This document shows positions 54,945 to 64,000 of a stretch of DNA of 64,000 nucleotides, piece after piece. The stretch covers positions 1,073,897 through 1,137,896 of the forward strand of contig MU004184.1 of the NCBI GenBank assembly GCA_010093605.1. The letters run 5' to 3'. A program made the translations under genes and the position numbers. The notes under the pieces were generated by a model. It did not search any database. It was not told the origin of the DNA and saw only the letters and a list, made by a program, of their open reading frames with translations. This stretch comes from Lophium mytilinum (Eukaryota; Ascomycota; Dothideomycetes; Mytilinidiales; Mytilinidiaceae). Every line of letters begins with the position of its first letter. Within the stretch, counting starts at the first letter, position 1.

Positions 54945-57515
54945 ATGGTAGGACCCCACCCCTCACCGCACCCAATTGCCGTGCTCACGGCCGCTCAGCA
55001 GGCCATGACCCCCATCACGCCGCTGGAGCGCAGCGAGATGTTCCAGCGAGGAAGGCTACAGCCTCTCTTTACACAGCGCACATCGCGGGACCGCCCGCTG
55101 TCAGAAGCCACCGAGATATTCGACACTGATGTCGACGATGACGACTCAAGCGACTTCGAGGAGTACTCGCCCAAGTTCAGCTTCAATTCGGTAAGTACCC
55201 GGTCTGGTGCGACTATGGAACTTGCACTGACGTATATGCAGAACGAGAGCCGGCGAAGTCAGACAACAATCTCAACGCTCGATGAAGTACACACGCCCGA
55301 GGACCCGGAGTCCAACCGCCGGACTGTTTTCGACTTCGACGTCGAGGCCATGAAGCCATGTATCTCTGGACCCAAAGGACCGCATCTGTTCCGCGCATCG
55401 CAAGTCTCAAGCGACTTTTCCTTCGACGTGACTCTGCAACTGTCTCCTCTACTACCAAAGCAGCCGCCATCGCGCGTGGGGACTGCGTTCCGCTCCCTGT
55501 CGCCCTCCACTGTCGTTCCCCAGCAAGAGTACAACAGTCTCGCCAACGCGGTAGCCCACCTTGACACCGCCGAGGTTCGATCATGGACCTCCCGCGAAGT
55601 CGCCACCTGGATGTACCAGAACGGATTCGAGTCGGATGTCATCAGCAGGTTCGAGGCGCACGATATCACTGGCGCCGTGCTCCTTGATCTTCAGTTCGAC
55701 GATCTCAAAGAGCTCGAGATCCAATCATTCGGCAAGCGACATCAGCTCTGGAACCAGCTCGACTCTCTCAGGGCTGGCGAGGGGCTAATGTCACCCATTG
55801 TCCCTGTTCCGACTCCTTTCCAGGACATCAGCCGACCTTGCACTGGCGCTAGGGAGAGGTCAAAGAGCCGAAAGCGGTCGAAGAGTAGGAATCCGGAGCG
55901 TGACTGTTCAGGAGATGAGGGCGTCACCCCTGGTGGCGCTAGGCGTCGCAGGGGGCGCAAGAACCGACTGATGGACGAGATTGTCACTCCCATGGAATCC
56001 GTGTCGATTGTTGCCATCGAACAGCTGTTGCCTAAGCCCCACAAGTGTGCCAAAGGCGAACGTTGTGCCAAATGGAGAAAACAGCAACGTCAGCTGGCCC
56101 GGCTTCAGGAAGAACATGGCTTCCCCATCTCGCCGGAAAAGGGAGGCCACATCTTCGTGGCTGGAGATCCAGGAAACCCGCAGTCTGCTAACAAGGTCGT
56201 TGAGAACGTCTACCGTGACAATGCCTACCGTCCCACCTCGGATGCCGTCCCCTCAGTTGTCGCTTCGTCAGATGTCCTTGGGCCGGGTCAACTACCAGAC
56301 TTCTCCCTACTCCAGCACCTCGAGCAACGCGACCCACAGGACAATGTAAAGAACTTCTTGTCGCTACAACATCTCGACGAGCCGTACGACAGCTTGACAC
56401 CCATCGAAGCGCCGCCAACCCCACCATTCGAGATGTTCCCATCACGTTGTCAATCAGTCCCAGCATATTACGAACCCCAACAACCCCAATACCATCCACA
56501 CCCACTCCGCCAGTCGTACTTCCCAGACACTGATTTCTCTGCTCCCCCGCTCCATCCGCCAGAGTTCACTCCAGCCCCTCACAATAACCTCAAGAGTCTC
56601 CCCAAACTCAACATCCCTCGCTCGATGTCTGCAGCCCCGCAAGGAAAGCCGAAGAACGTGGTACCTGTACCCGACAGTGCCTTCTCTCCTTGCCACACCG
56701 CATCGCCGGGCGGCGTCTACCGATTCGGTACTCCCTTCTCCGATATGGACGCGCCCGTCACCGCCATTCCAGTGGGCCCCGTTTCCCGTGACACCAGCCA
56801 GTCAGTGCCACCCGACATGCAGTACCGTGACCCAATCCAGCGCACCACATCCCGAGCCGACTGGCGCCGCCCCTCTTTCGCACTACCACCGGTCCACGAA
56901 GCCGAGCTCTTCGAACCCGCCGACCTCAGCGAGAACATTAGCTCGTCCGGGGACTCGGACACCTTGCATGAGGAGTCTACCAGCAACTCTGGCTCCGACT
57001 CCGCAGCCTCGGAATGTAAGACCGTCAAGGCTAAGGCCAAGGGCGGCTTCCACTACGAGGGCGTCAACCATGCTAGTTGGATGAAGAAGCGCCGCACTAG
57101 AATGCTCCGCCATGAGTGGCAGGACCACCACGTCCGCCTCACCGGCACCCAGCTAGCCATGCACCCCAATGAGCTTCCAACGTCAAAAGCCCTTGAGCGT
57201 CTTGATGTCGACGACTACGCTGTTGCGTGCTCCTCGATCGCCTCCAACAAGCTGTCCGCTAAGATCCGCGCGCTCCGCCTCGCTACCTCTCACCAGCAGA
57301 GCAAGCCAGACACCGCCTTCGAGTTCCAGCTTGTGCCCCAGGCGCTCCAAGACGGCAGGACCACGAAGCGCATCGTGCCGCATGGCAAGACGCACCACTT
57401 CGCCGTCAAGACACGCGACGAGCGCATCGACTGGATGCGTGAGCTTATGCTCGCCAAAGCCCTCAAGGCGAAGGGAGATGGATACGAGGTCAACATCAAC
57501 GGTGCTGACATGTAA
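54945..57515 (+). CDS. SAM-domain plus PH-domain protein (Boi-like, without SH3) (2 exons)
   Basis: Exons 54945..55190 and 55242..57515 give 839 aa. The SAM domain lies at residues about 190-262 (VRSWTSREVATWMYQNGFES ... LQFDDLKELEIQSFGKRHQL). Basic linker KSRKRSKSRN follows at about 295, with GARRRRGRKNR soon after. The middle is Pro-rich and disordered. The PH domain is at residues about 690-820 (GVNHASWMKKRRTRMLRHEW start, VKTRDERIDWMRELMLA C-terminal helix with its invariant Trp). Yeast Boi1/Boi2 combine SH3, SAM and PH at the polarised cortex; here no SH3 is seen. A role in polarised growth at the membrane is inferred. The 51-nt intron (GTAAGT..TATGCAG) is in frame and stop-free. Confidence 0.83.
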   Translation: MVGPHPSPHPIAVLTAAQQAMTPITPLERSEMFQRGRLQPLFTQRTSRDRPLSEATEIFDTDVDDDDSSDFEEYSPKFSFNSVSTRSGATMELALTYMQNESRRSQTTISTLDEVHTPEDPESNRRTVFDFDVEAMKPCISGPKGPHLFRASQVSSDFSFDVTLQLSPLLPKQPPSRVGTAFRSLSPSTVVPQQEYNSLANAVAHLDTAEVRSWTSREVATWMYQNGFESDVISRFEAHDITGAVLLDLQFDDLKELEIQSFGKRHQLWNQLDSLRAGEGLMSPIVPVPTPFQDISRPCTGARERSKSRKRSKSRNPERDCSGDEGVTPGGARRRRGRKNRLMDEIVTPMESVSIVAIEQLLPKPHKCAKGERCAKWRKQQRQLARLQEEHGFPISPEKGGHIFVAGDPGNPQSANKVVENVYRDNAYRPTSDAVPSVVASSDVLGPGQLPDFSLLQHLEQRDPQDNVKNFLSLQHLDEPYDSLTPIEAPPTPPFEMFPSRCQSVPAYYEPQQPQYHPHPLRQSYFPDTDFSAPPLHPPEFTPAPHNNLKSLPKLNIPRSMSAAPQGKPKNVVPVPDSAFSPCHTASPGGVYRFGTPFSDMDAPVTAIPVGPVSRDTSQSVPPDMQYRDPIQRTTSRADWRRPSFALPPVHEAELFEPADLSENISSSGDSDTLHEESTSNSGSDSAASECKTVKAKAKGGFHYEGVNHASWMKKRRTRMLRHEWQDHHVRLTGTQLAMHPNELPTSKALERLDVDDYAVACSSIASNKLSAKIRALRLATSHQQSKPDTAFEFQLVPQALQDGRTTKRIVPHGKTHHFAVKTRDERIDWMRELMLAKALKAKGDGYEVNINGADM
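55191..55241 (+). other. 51-nt in-frame stop-free intron of the SAM-PH gene
   Basis: GTAAGT donor and ATATGCAG acceptor; 17 codons open. Retention would leave the protein in frame. Confidence 0.8.
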
Positions 57516-58950
57516 ACACCCCTCGTCCCTCCCAAAATCAAAACCAGAAAATTGCATAGAGAAGAGGTTCTACCAAGAACCTCATTCATTCATTTGTGTT
57601 TCGGATCTCGAGTGCATCATCTTAGCGTGTTTCATTTTTTGCGATTTCATTGTCCATATACCCTTCTTAGCATTGCGAAATTTTTCTGTCGTTTCTTCGC
57701 TTCTACGTCTCCGCTTCTTTCGAGGGTATGTGATCGGGATCAGATACTTTACGGCCTACTTTAACGAGAACGAGGAACTGGGTGGATTGGGGTTGTGTTT
57801 TGAGAGCAGATAATGGATTGGATTGGAGTTTATTCCAGCATTGAATGGTTTTGCATAGCGATGGTAAAAATTGGACGCTCATTAGAAGGAAAGGGGAGGA
57901 ACTGGAATGATGGGGTGCATGGGATGGGATGAGGAGATGACATATTTATATAGGATATCTAGCTAGCAACGAAAGCTATGATAAGGAACTACGCTCTACC
58001 GATTTCTTCTTTTGATGTGCTTGTAGTGCTGTATGCGAGGGAGTTCGGGTTTTTGAAGTCACTACGTAACGAACATCAACAACTCTCACACGTCTGCGGA
58101 GGTCGACCATAACTCAAAACAATTCCTAGCTTGGATGAATCGGTACAGCTCTACGCGCTTAATGAATAGCACTCTTTCGGTTGTATTTGTTTGAGTTTTC
58201 GTGGGCGTTGTGAGCTGTCAAAGTCGTGGTGAGTTTTCGCTTTCGACTTAAAAAGGAAACACACTACCTCCTACAGCACCTTCTCACGTCCGGTGACCTA
58301 GCGTCAAAATCAAGCCACAGAATTACCGTATGGGGTAACGATTCCGGACGCCTTTAGGGGGAAATAACAGCTGCCTGGCCAATAAATTTTCAAGGTAGCT
58401 CATTATTAGCCCAGAAAAGGAGGTTCACAGGGGTCGACTCAGTTTCCACGCTAGGTCACCGGACGTGAGAAGGTGCTGTACTAACTCTTTCATACGCGGA
58501 CGCTAGCCTTCGTTGGCGTATGACAGCCTTGCCGAGCTTCTTCCCAACTTCACTCTTACACCTTACAAACGGCATCATGCGTTCACAAGCTCACGGTCTA
58601 GCCCCTAACATATAGCTTTCCATGAGGATCGCTCGATGGCATGGATCAATGCCAGCGCATGCATGAGCGGCAATGTGGCTGGCTGTGCTGCACTGCTGCC
58701 TTCCAGCCTTGCTTACCTTTCTCATCGCTAACTTAGCTCTCCTGACGAGCTGAGATGAAGCGTGTTTCTAACATCTCTCATGCTCGATACTCGTACCGTA
58801 TAGCTCGAAGCTCATATTTACTCAAAGCTAGACTGCGACAGTGAGCCTGTCAGAGCATGAGGAAGCCGATTGGACGTCAATCCTCCTAATCGCGTTCAGC
58901 CTCTCGTAGACTCTGGACGCGCACTTCCTAGGCAATAGTCATCAACCGCC
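57516..58950. other. Intergenic region containing a family B MITE
   Basis: 1.4 kb between two plus-strand genes. Apart from the MITE nothing is supported; a frame running from within the SAM-PH gene to 57813 is a shadow. Confidence 0.5.
58274..58478. mobile_element. Family B MITE, 205 bp, with 33-bp inverted terminal repeats
   Basis: Left end CAGCACCTTCTCACGTCCGG continuing TGACCTAGCGT; the right end is its exact reverse complement over about 32 bases, with TA on both sides (58272-58273, 58479-58480). The interior is AT-rich and non-coding. TA target site and CAG start suggest a Tc1/mariner (pogo/Fot-type) transposase in trans. Matching repeats suggest recent insertion. Not related in sequence to family A. 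Confidence 0.92.
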
Positions 58951-61160
58951 ATGGCCGAGCAGGGCGAAAAGACCTTGTTGATGCCCGAGAGCTTAAAGCA
59001 TGACACTCAGGATATTACTGATATCGATCGTCGGCTGTCACCCCAGCCTTCTCAGGTAAGCACCTTTACGGTAAAATAGGTCGCTGAGAAATACTCAACA
59101 CGCTTCAGACATCGAGAACACCTGCAAGGTTAGAGGGGAGCTCGTCCTCAGATGCCACAACCAGCCTTGTGCCTTTCCAATCGTGTTCCACGGTCGACAC
59201 ACCACACCAGGCACGGAAGGATGCTGTGAAATTATGCGATAATTGCCGCATGATTGACTTTCAGAAAGTCCTGGAAATCGATGCGGAATCACTTCAGAAC
59301 CCTGCCAATGAAGGAGGCATTTACATCGCCAAGCTTGATAAACCCGAGAATGGTTGTGAGCTCTGTAGTCTTTGGTGGTCGGTATTCCCCGATTATCTTG
59401 GCCAACGCCCATCTCAACTTCTATATGCAAGATCTTCCATTGATCATGATCGCGGGTTCTTGAACGGTGTGGATCGACCAATACTTGAGGCCATTCCTGA
59501 AGCATTTCTCGATCCCGGAATTGTGTATGATGGAACAGATGTTGGTTGTTTCTTCGCTATAGAGACCTCCGAGGAAATGGACACGCCTGGACAAGTCCCA
59601 CCCTATTTTGAGCCCTCCACCGCGAAACTCTGGATCAATCAGTGCAAGCTACATCACACTTCAAGTTGTACATATAATGGCCAGCCAGTCCAAGGCTTAA
59701 AATTGATCAACTGCGAGACCTACTCAATCACAGCAGTATCCCAGTCAGTATCGTACGTGGCGCTAAGCTACGTGTGGGGGGCCGAAGAGCTAGATATGAG
59801 CCTTAAGCTGGCAGAGTGCAATCGATTACCGCAAAACATCCCCGAAATCATATCGGACGCCATAGCGGCTGCTAAAGCTTTGAGCTACAAATGGATCTGG
59901 ATCGACAAGTATTGTATTGATCAAAGTAACACAGGCAAGATGCGTCATCAGATCAACCAAATGGATGCAATCTATGCAGGGGCGGATCTTACTATCATCG
60001 CCGCTCTCGGGGACAGATTACCTGGGATCGGAGGGAAGATAAGAAAACGCCAGCCCGTCGTGAGGGTTGGTAAAACTACAGTCGCTTCAGCCTTAAGTCA
60101 CCCACATGAGGTCATAAGGTCTTCAAGGTGGTCAACAAGGGGATGGACATATCAAGAAGCCGTACTGTCACTACGACGTTTAATTTTCACGGATGAACAG
60201 CTATATTTTGAGTGCCGGGCCGGGCACTTATACGAAAGTCCATTGTACTATTACCCCGGAATGATCTCGCACGAAGATTGGGAAGCAGACTTGAAGCTAC
60301 CCCAGAGACCAGGCTTATTTTCCGGCCGCCGCAATCCTACGAACCTCCAATCTCCTGTTACAAAATTATTCGAATTTCAGTGGCATATCGAGGAGTATTC
60401 TAAGCGAGAGTTGAGCTACGAAAATGACTCGCTCAGGGCATTTCTAGGGATCGCGAGATACTATGAACGGTCTCCGGAAATTCATGGGTTTAGTGTGCAT
60501 CATTTGTGGGGAGTGCCCTTCTCAACCACGATTTCACCGGAACATAATGCCAACTACAAGTCTCTCCTGTCAGGTTTGCTATGGACATACGACGGAAAGC
60601 TAGCGAAACCAAAGCGGAGGATGGATTTTCCATCGTGGTCATGGACCTCATGGAGTGGACCTCATCATTTCGGCGTCCTTTTGGGAGCCCACTTTCTTAC
60701 GCTCTCTTCTCATATCATCGAGTTATACCTGGAGTGCCGGCCAGGCTGTCTTACGGAATTCAGCCACATTGTCCGTACAAACTCAACTCTAGAACTTCCC
60801 CACCCTCGCGCACTTCACATGGACTTATTGGTCTGTCACCCTCCCACTTCTTGGACCGCAGGTAATCATCCCGGAAGAGTGCACTTTAACGGTTTAGTAG
60901 CAGATTATAGGCCTTTACAAGATCCAAGTAACTGCAAAACCATCCAGGATGCGCTTCATGAAGGAACGTGCCAGCTATTGCTGCTCGGAAGCGGTGAAGT
61001 TTCCGATCTTCCTCATTATCGGTTCTTTCTAGTGTATCTCATGGTCGTCGAGGTTAAAGGAGATTTTGCGTCCCGAATAGGCTTGATGACTGTAGATGGA
61101 TCCTTCGAAGAATTCGAAAAACATGTACGATTGGAGCAGCGGCGAGTTTGTCTCATATGA
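58951..61160 (+). CDS. HET-domain (heterokaryon incompatibility) protein (2 exons)
   Basis: Exons 58951..59055 and 59109..61160 give 718 aa; the intron is 53 nt. The HET domain occupies residues about 210-360 with its three hallmarks: YVALSYVWGAEE, KWIWIDKYCIDQSN and WSTRGWTYQEAVLSLRRLIF. Before it lies the frequent Cys-bearing leader KLCDNCRMIDFQK and NGCELCSLWW. The C-terminal half is typical of long HET proteins (MDFPSWSWTSWSG). HET domains, TIR-like in fold, drive cell death in allorecognition and other fungal immunity. No NACHT, NB-ARC or other sensor domain is fused, and no partner gene is adjacent. The frame is intact. Confidence 0.9.
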
Positions 61161-61511
61161 CAGCTTCCAGCAGATCACTTGCACACCACCACACAGACAC
61201 TGCGCCTGACAAGGGCTCCTTGGACCGCGAGGAGCACGAAGATGCGCTCTGCACCGTAGCACCATCTGAAAAGCTTGGCCGTTAGTGGAACCATGGTCGA
61301 GCTATGGGGGCAGTGCCCATGTGCGCTTTCCCATCCCGCACTTGACCTACATTTGAAAAGTAACTGACCACTTCTTCCTTCAGCTTCCAACATCATTCCA
61401 TCGCCATCCATAACCGCGACTCACTCTCACACTTACAACACTACCAAGCATCTCTTACCACACTACCACACCACTCTTCCCACGCTCTTCAGAAGAACTC
61501 GACCAGTCAAG
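61161..61511. other. Short intergenic region
   Basis: 351 bp, pyrimidine-rich toward the right (CACTACCACACC tracts), likely promoter and 5' UTR of the next gene. Confidence 0.4.
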
Positions 61512-61858
61512 ATGTTTCGAACCCTGAGTGCTGCTCCCAAGCTTCTGGCCAAACCGAACATCCGAAGCTCCCCTCAATGCTTCCAAGTTGCTTCCAAGCT
61601 GTACTTCACTCAACAGGCTAGTGACAAGAAAGGCACATATCCCCCAGGGAAACGGAGGTACCAGTCTACTAACTCTAACAAGCAGATGCGCCGGACAAGC
61701 CCCCGACTAGCAGGGACCACCGATTTATCAAGCTCGAGAAAGATATCCAGTATCTCAAGGAAGGAGCCCGCGAGGTGAAGAGGGACATTAGGTTATCTTT
61801 CGGCATATCCGTCGCACTGGTAACCATTGCAGGAATTGGATTACTTTCAGATTCTTAG
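61512..61858 (+). CDS. Small mitochondrial-type membrane protein, 93 aa (2 exons)
   Basis: Exons 61512..61620 and 61686..61858 sum to 282 nt. Exon 1 is a presequence-like leader (MFRTLSAAPKLLAKPNIRSS, basic, no acidic residue). Exon 2 encodes a charged helix (FIKLEKDIQYLKEGAREVKR) and a membrane helix (LSFGISVALVTIAGIGLL) ending SDS. The intron has a weak GTGACA donor, a CTAAC branch and the NAGNAG acceptor AAGCAG; this donor is the only one giving the right phase and a normal length. Family not recognised. Its plan resembles the proteins at 21085 and 22110. Confidence 0.55.
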
Positions 61859-62570
61859 TTTCGGTGGATTGTTTGTGTTCCCGTAGCAAACAAAACTTCT
61901 GAGTACACGGATTTTTCACTGTATGGCTTTAATGTTGCTCGCTCGCTCGACACCACTGATCTGCGTTGCTTGAAACTCGACTATGCCCTTGAGTCTTCGA
62001 TTTCCTGTGGGGGTACCCCAAGCAGTGGCGGACCAGTGTGCCCAGTGGGACCGGCGTAGGTGGCAATACCATCACTTGCTCATCTGAAGCATTCTCTCTC
62101 ACACATGTGTGGTAGCCCCATGAATATGTACCCGATTCCAACCGTAGAAGTCAAGAACATATCTCACCCTCCATCAACCCCCAGAACCTCAAGATGTCTC
62201 CAAAAGGCATACAGAGTACCGTCATCAATCACTTTCGCACTCACACCAGTCACCGAATCACTCCAACCATTCAGCCAGCAGCGACCAAAGCTTCTTCAAC
62301 CCTCTAATCAAAAACACAATCATACACCATCGCTATCCATTTGCCCCGCCCCAAAAATAGAGCCAGATGATATCACTCGCCAAGTCCGCTAAAAGTCGGC
62401 TACAATGATGTACATTAAAGAAGCATCCCATTCCCGCCCCCCAAATCGGACCTTCCTGAATGACCCGCCTTTTTCAAAGCCCAACATATCTCCTACCGCT
62501 CACCCCCTGCACGCTCGCTCCTCGCCGATTACTTCCAACCGAGCTGTAACCACGAGCCAAGCAGGCTCGA
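61859..62570. other. Intergenic region with a family A MITE relic
   Basis: 712 bp between convergent genes; contains the relic, otherwise nothing supported. Confidence 0.45.
61930..62055 (-). mobile_element. Decayed, internally deleted family A MITE
   Basis: On the minus strand GGGCACACTGGT..CCACTGCTTGGGGTACCCCC matches the left interior of the intact copies closely, and GTGGTGTCGAGCGAGCGAGC matches the right interior (GTGGTGTCGAGTAAGC), with the middle deleted. Terminal repeats are not recognisable. Confidence 0.65.
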
Positions 62571-64000
62571 CTAGTCATCCATGGGCTTGTCCTCCAGCTG
62601 CACGCCCCTCTCGACCGGCTTCCGCGATAGCCCCGCCGTGCCGTTGGGTTTGGCCCCATCAACCACTGGCGTCGCGTCCGCACCTCCGGGCACCTCGAGC
62701 GAATTGCGCGCCGCGCCGCCAGTGCCTCTCCGCTCGGTTGGCGAAGCCGTAGACGTGGCAACTGGGAAACGAGTCTCCGGGCCTCCCGAGCTGCGGTCGC
62801 GGCGGTGAGACCGTGGTGACGGTGCCGGAGACGCGGCACGGGAGCGGTTGGCGGCGATGGCGCGTTGGCGCTCTTCCATGTGCGCACGCCTGTTGCTCTC
62901 ATCAGTGCTGATGGCACGCGGTCGATTCGCGCCGGACGACGAGTGGGTCAGCGTGCTGGCTCTCTTCAATTCGCCGAAGATGGCGTCCTTATGTGCGAAG
63001 AGGTCGCGGATTAGGCGGTAGGCGTAACGTTCGTTCATCGTCAAGCTGGATTCTTGGCGTGGGCGGAGGATGCATGGCGCTAGTGTTTGTGCCAAAGCTG
63101 CGATGTACTGTTCGTCTGCCGAAGTGAGCTCGATTAGACGGGTGAAGTGTGTCGTGATAGCATCGAGAGTGGCAATGTTGGCTAGGCGAAGTTGGCCAAG
63201 GGTGGACTGGATGACTGATATACGGGTCTCCTCGCTTGCGTCAGTTGCCGTGGTGCTGTAGATCGTTTTGATGATTTCATAGACGTGCGAAGAAACCAGA
63301 GAATCTGTATTATGTCAGCGTCCGCATCATAGTCCCTTTACGTCAGAAAAAGTCATACCTGGAAGCTCCAGAAGGTACAGTTTCAGCACACTAGCGACAA
63401 CCGGGACTTCAAATTTGTCAAAAGCATCTTGGGGGATCGATTTTCCGGTGTTGATTGCTGCTCGGAGTGCGTGTGTCGCTGCGAGAGGAACATCGACCAG
63501 CCATATTCCTCGTCGCGCTTCGTCACCTTCTAGGTCTGGGTAATCTACAAGACAGTGAGCAGAATATCTCTAAGTAGGCATGCATACACTTACGATTATC
63601 CAGGAATGTGAGCACAGTGGTCACAATGATAGGCACCCGTTTCCGGTCGGACCTAGCCCGAGCCTCGAGATCTACACCAAAAGTTTGCTCTATGATCATG
63701 TTAGTAGATTAACAACCTAGAGCTGAGGTTCGTCTCACCATCGACAGAGTTGTAGTAGTTCTCATATGTCTGCACCCTAGGAACGAACTGGCCGGTCCTG
63801 TAGTTCTCGAGGAGGTACCTCAAGTCACCCAGAGGCTGCACCGTCTCCTGGAATAGCATCATGTTGTCAACTGTGCTCTGCAAGCTCGGGATAACGTTGC
63901 TGATGGCACCTGAGAAGTCCAGAATGACAGACTTGATCGCCTTTAGTCGGTCCAACTCGCATCGCTCCATGAATTTCAAATGATCAACCATTGCTTCTTC
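62571..64000 (-). CDS. RhoGAP-domain protein, Rgd2-like (partial, 5' end outside window)
   Basis: Exons in the window: 64000..63739 (open at the edge), 63689..63594, 63544..63359 and 63304..62571; phases agree at each junction. The N-terminal visible part (DHLKFMERCELDRLKAIKSV ... VDNMMLFQETVQPLGDLRYL) is the end of an F-BAR-type helical domain. EQTFGVDLEARARSDRKRVP begins the RhoGAP domain, followed by VPIIVTTVLTFLDNHYPDLEG, RRGIWLVDVPLAATHALRA, VPVVASVLKLYLLELPDSLV and a late ALAQTLAPCILRP block. F-BAR plus RhoGAP is the plan of yeast Rgd1/Rgd2, cortical GAPs acting on Rho or Cdc42. The C-terminal 130 residues are disordered. The spot of the usual GIFRxSG arginine finger reads GIWLVDV. Confidence 0.85.

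Noticed and set aside
58951-61160. HET gene as part of a NLR or two-gene incompatibility pair
   Set aside because: No NACHT, WD40 or other sensor domain in the protein and no candidate partner adjacent; neighbours are unrelated.
1-64000. tRNA, rRNA, CRISPR arrays, LTR or other virus-like elements
   Set aside because: No tRNA B-box with a matching A-box, no rRNA-like block, no spaced short repeats, and no reverse transcriptase, integrase or capsid-like reading frame was seen.

Overview
This window is nuclear DNA of a filamentous ascomycete (Pezizomycotina, most likely a Dothideomycete). The evidence is many short spliceosomal introns (mostly 47-90 nt, GTAAGT/GTATGT donors, CTAAC-type branch sites 10-20 nt before the acceptor), a HET-domain protein, a Zn(II)2Cys6 regulator, a Dbf2/SidB kinase and fungus-only families such as DUF3074. 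No species name can be read from the sequence. Splice sites below were assigned by eye; in nearly every model the exon lengths sum to a multiple of three and the junctions rebuild known motifs.

Layout. 0-20 kb is a conserved housekeeping block: the 3' part of YTM1 (60S ribosome assembly) converging on TRM112 (methyltransferase activator), a giant WRN-type exonuclease/zinc-knuckle protein divergent from LSM5, a SAM+HMG-box protein with a tail-to-tail micro-ORF, a DUF3074 protein and the mitotic-exit kinase Dbf2. 20.6-36 kb is gene-poor and accessory in character: a 106-bp tandem repeat, two small membrane proteins, an SGNH hydrolase, an Hsp70-like protein and two other proteins with N-terminal signal sequences, an O-methyltransferase, a cysteine-bearing small secreted protein, a five-exon orphan and a 3.2-kb gene-free stretch. 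36-50.7 kb returns to conserved genes: an MFS transporter, a CCCH zinc-finger protein, COQ10, PRP39, a conserved fungal protein of unknown function and a PRO1/NosA-like zinc-cluster regulator. A 4.3-kb apparently non-coding region separates the regulator from a divergent SAM+PH protein. The right end carries a HET protein, a small mitochondrial-type membrane protein and the 3' part of an Rgd2-like RhoGAP that runs off the window.

Mobile DNA. No autonomous element, LTR element or CRISPR array was seen. There are two unrelated MITE families with Tc1/mariner-like hallmarks (CAGT/CAGC ends flanked by TA). Family A has three near-complete 227-234 bp copies in one orientation between COQ10 and PRP39, plus two decayed relics elsewhere. 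Family B is a single 205-bp copy with about 33-bp matching inverted repeats next to the HET gene.

No clear undescribed multigene system was found. The best leads are the exonuclease/zinc-knuckle protein whose knuckle is created by splicing a 51-nt frame-preserving intron, four other stop-free 3n introns, the MITE array, the 44-codon ORF at 14.6 kb and the large non-coding block upstream of the PRO1-like gene.
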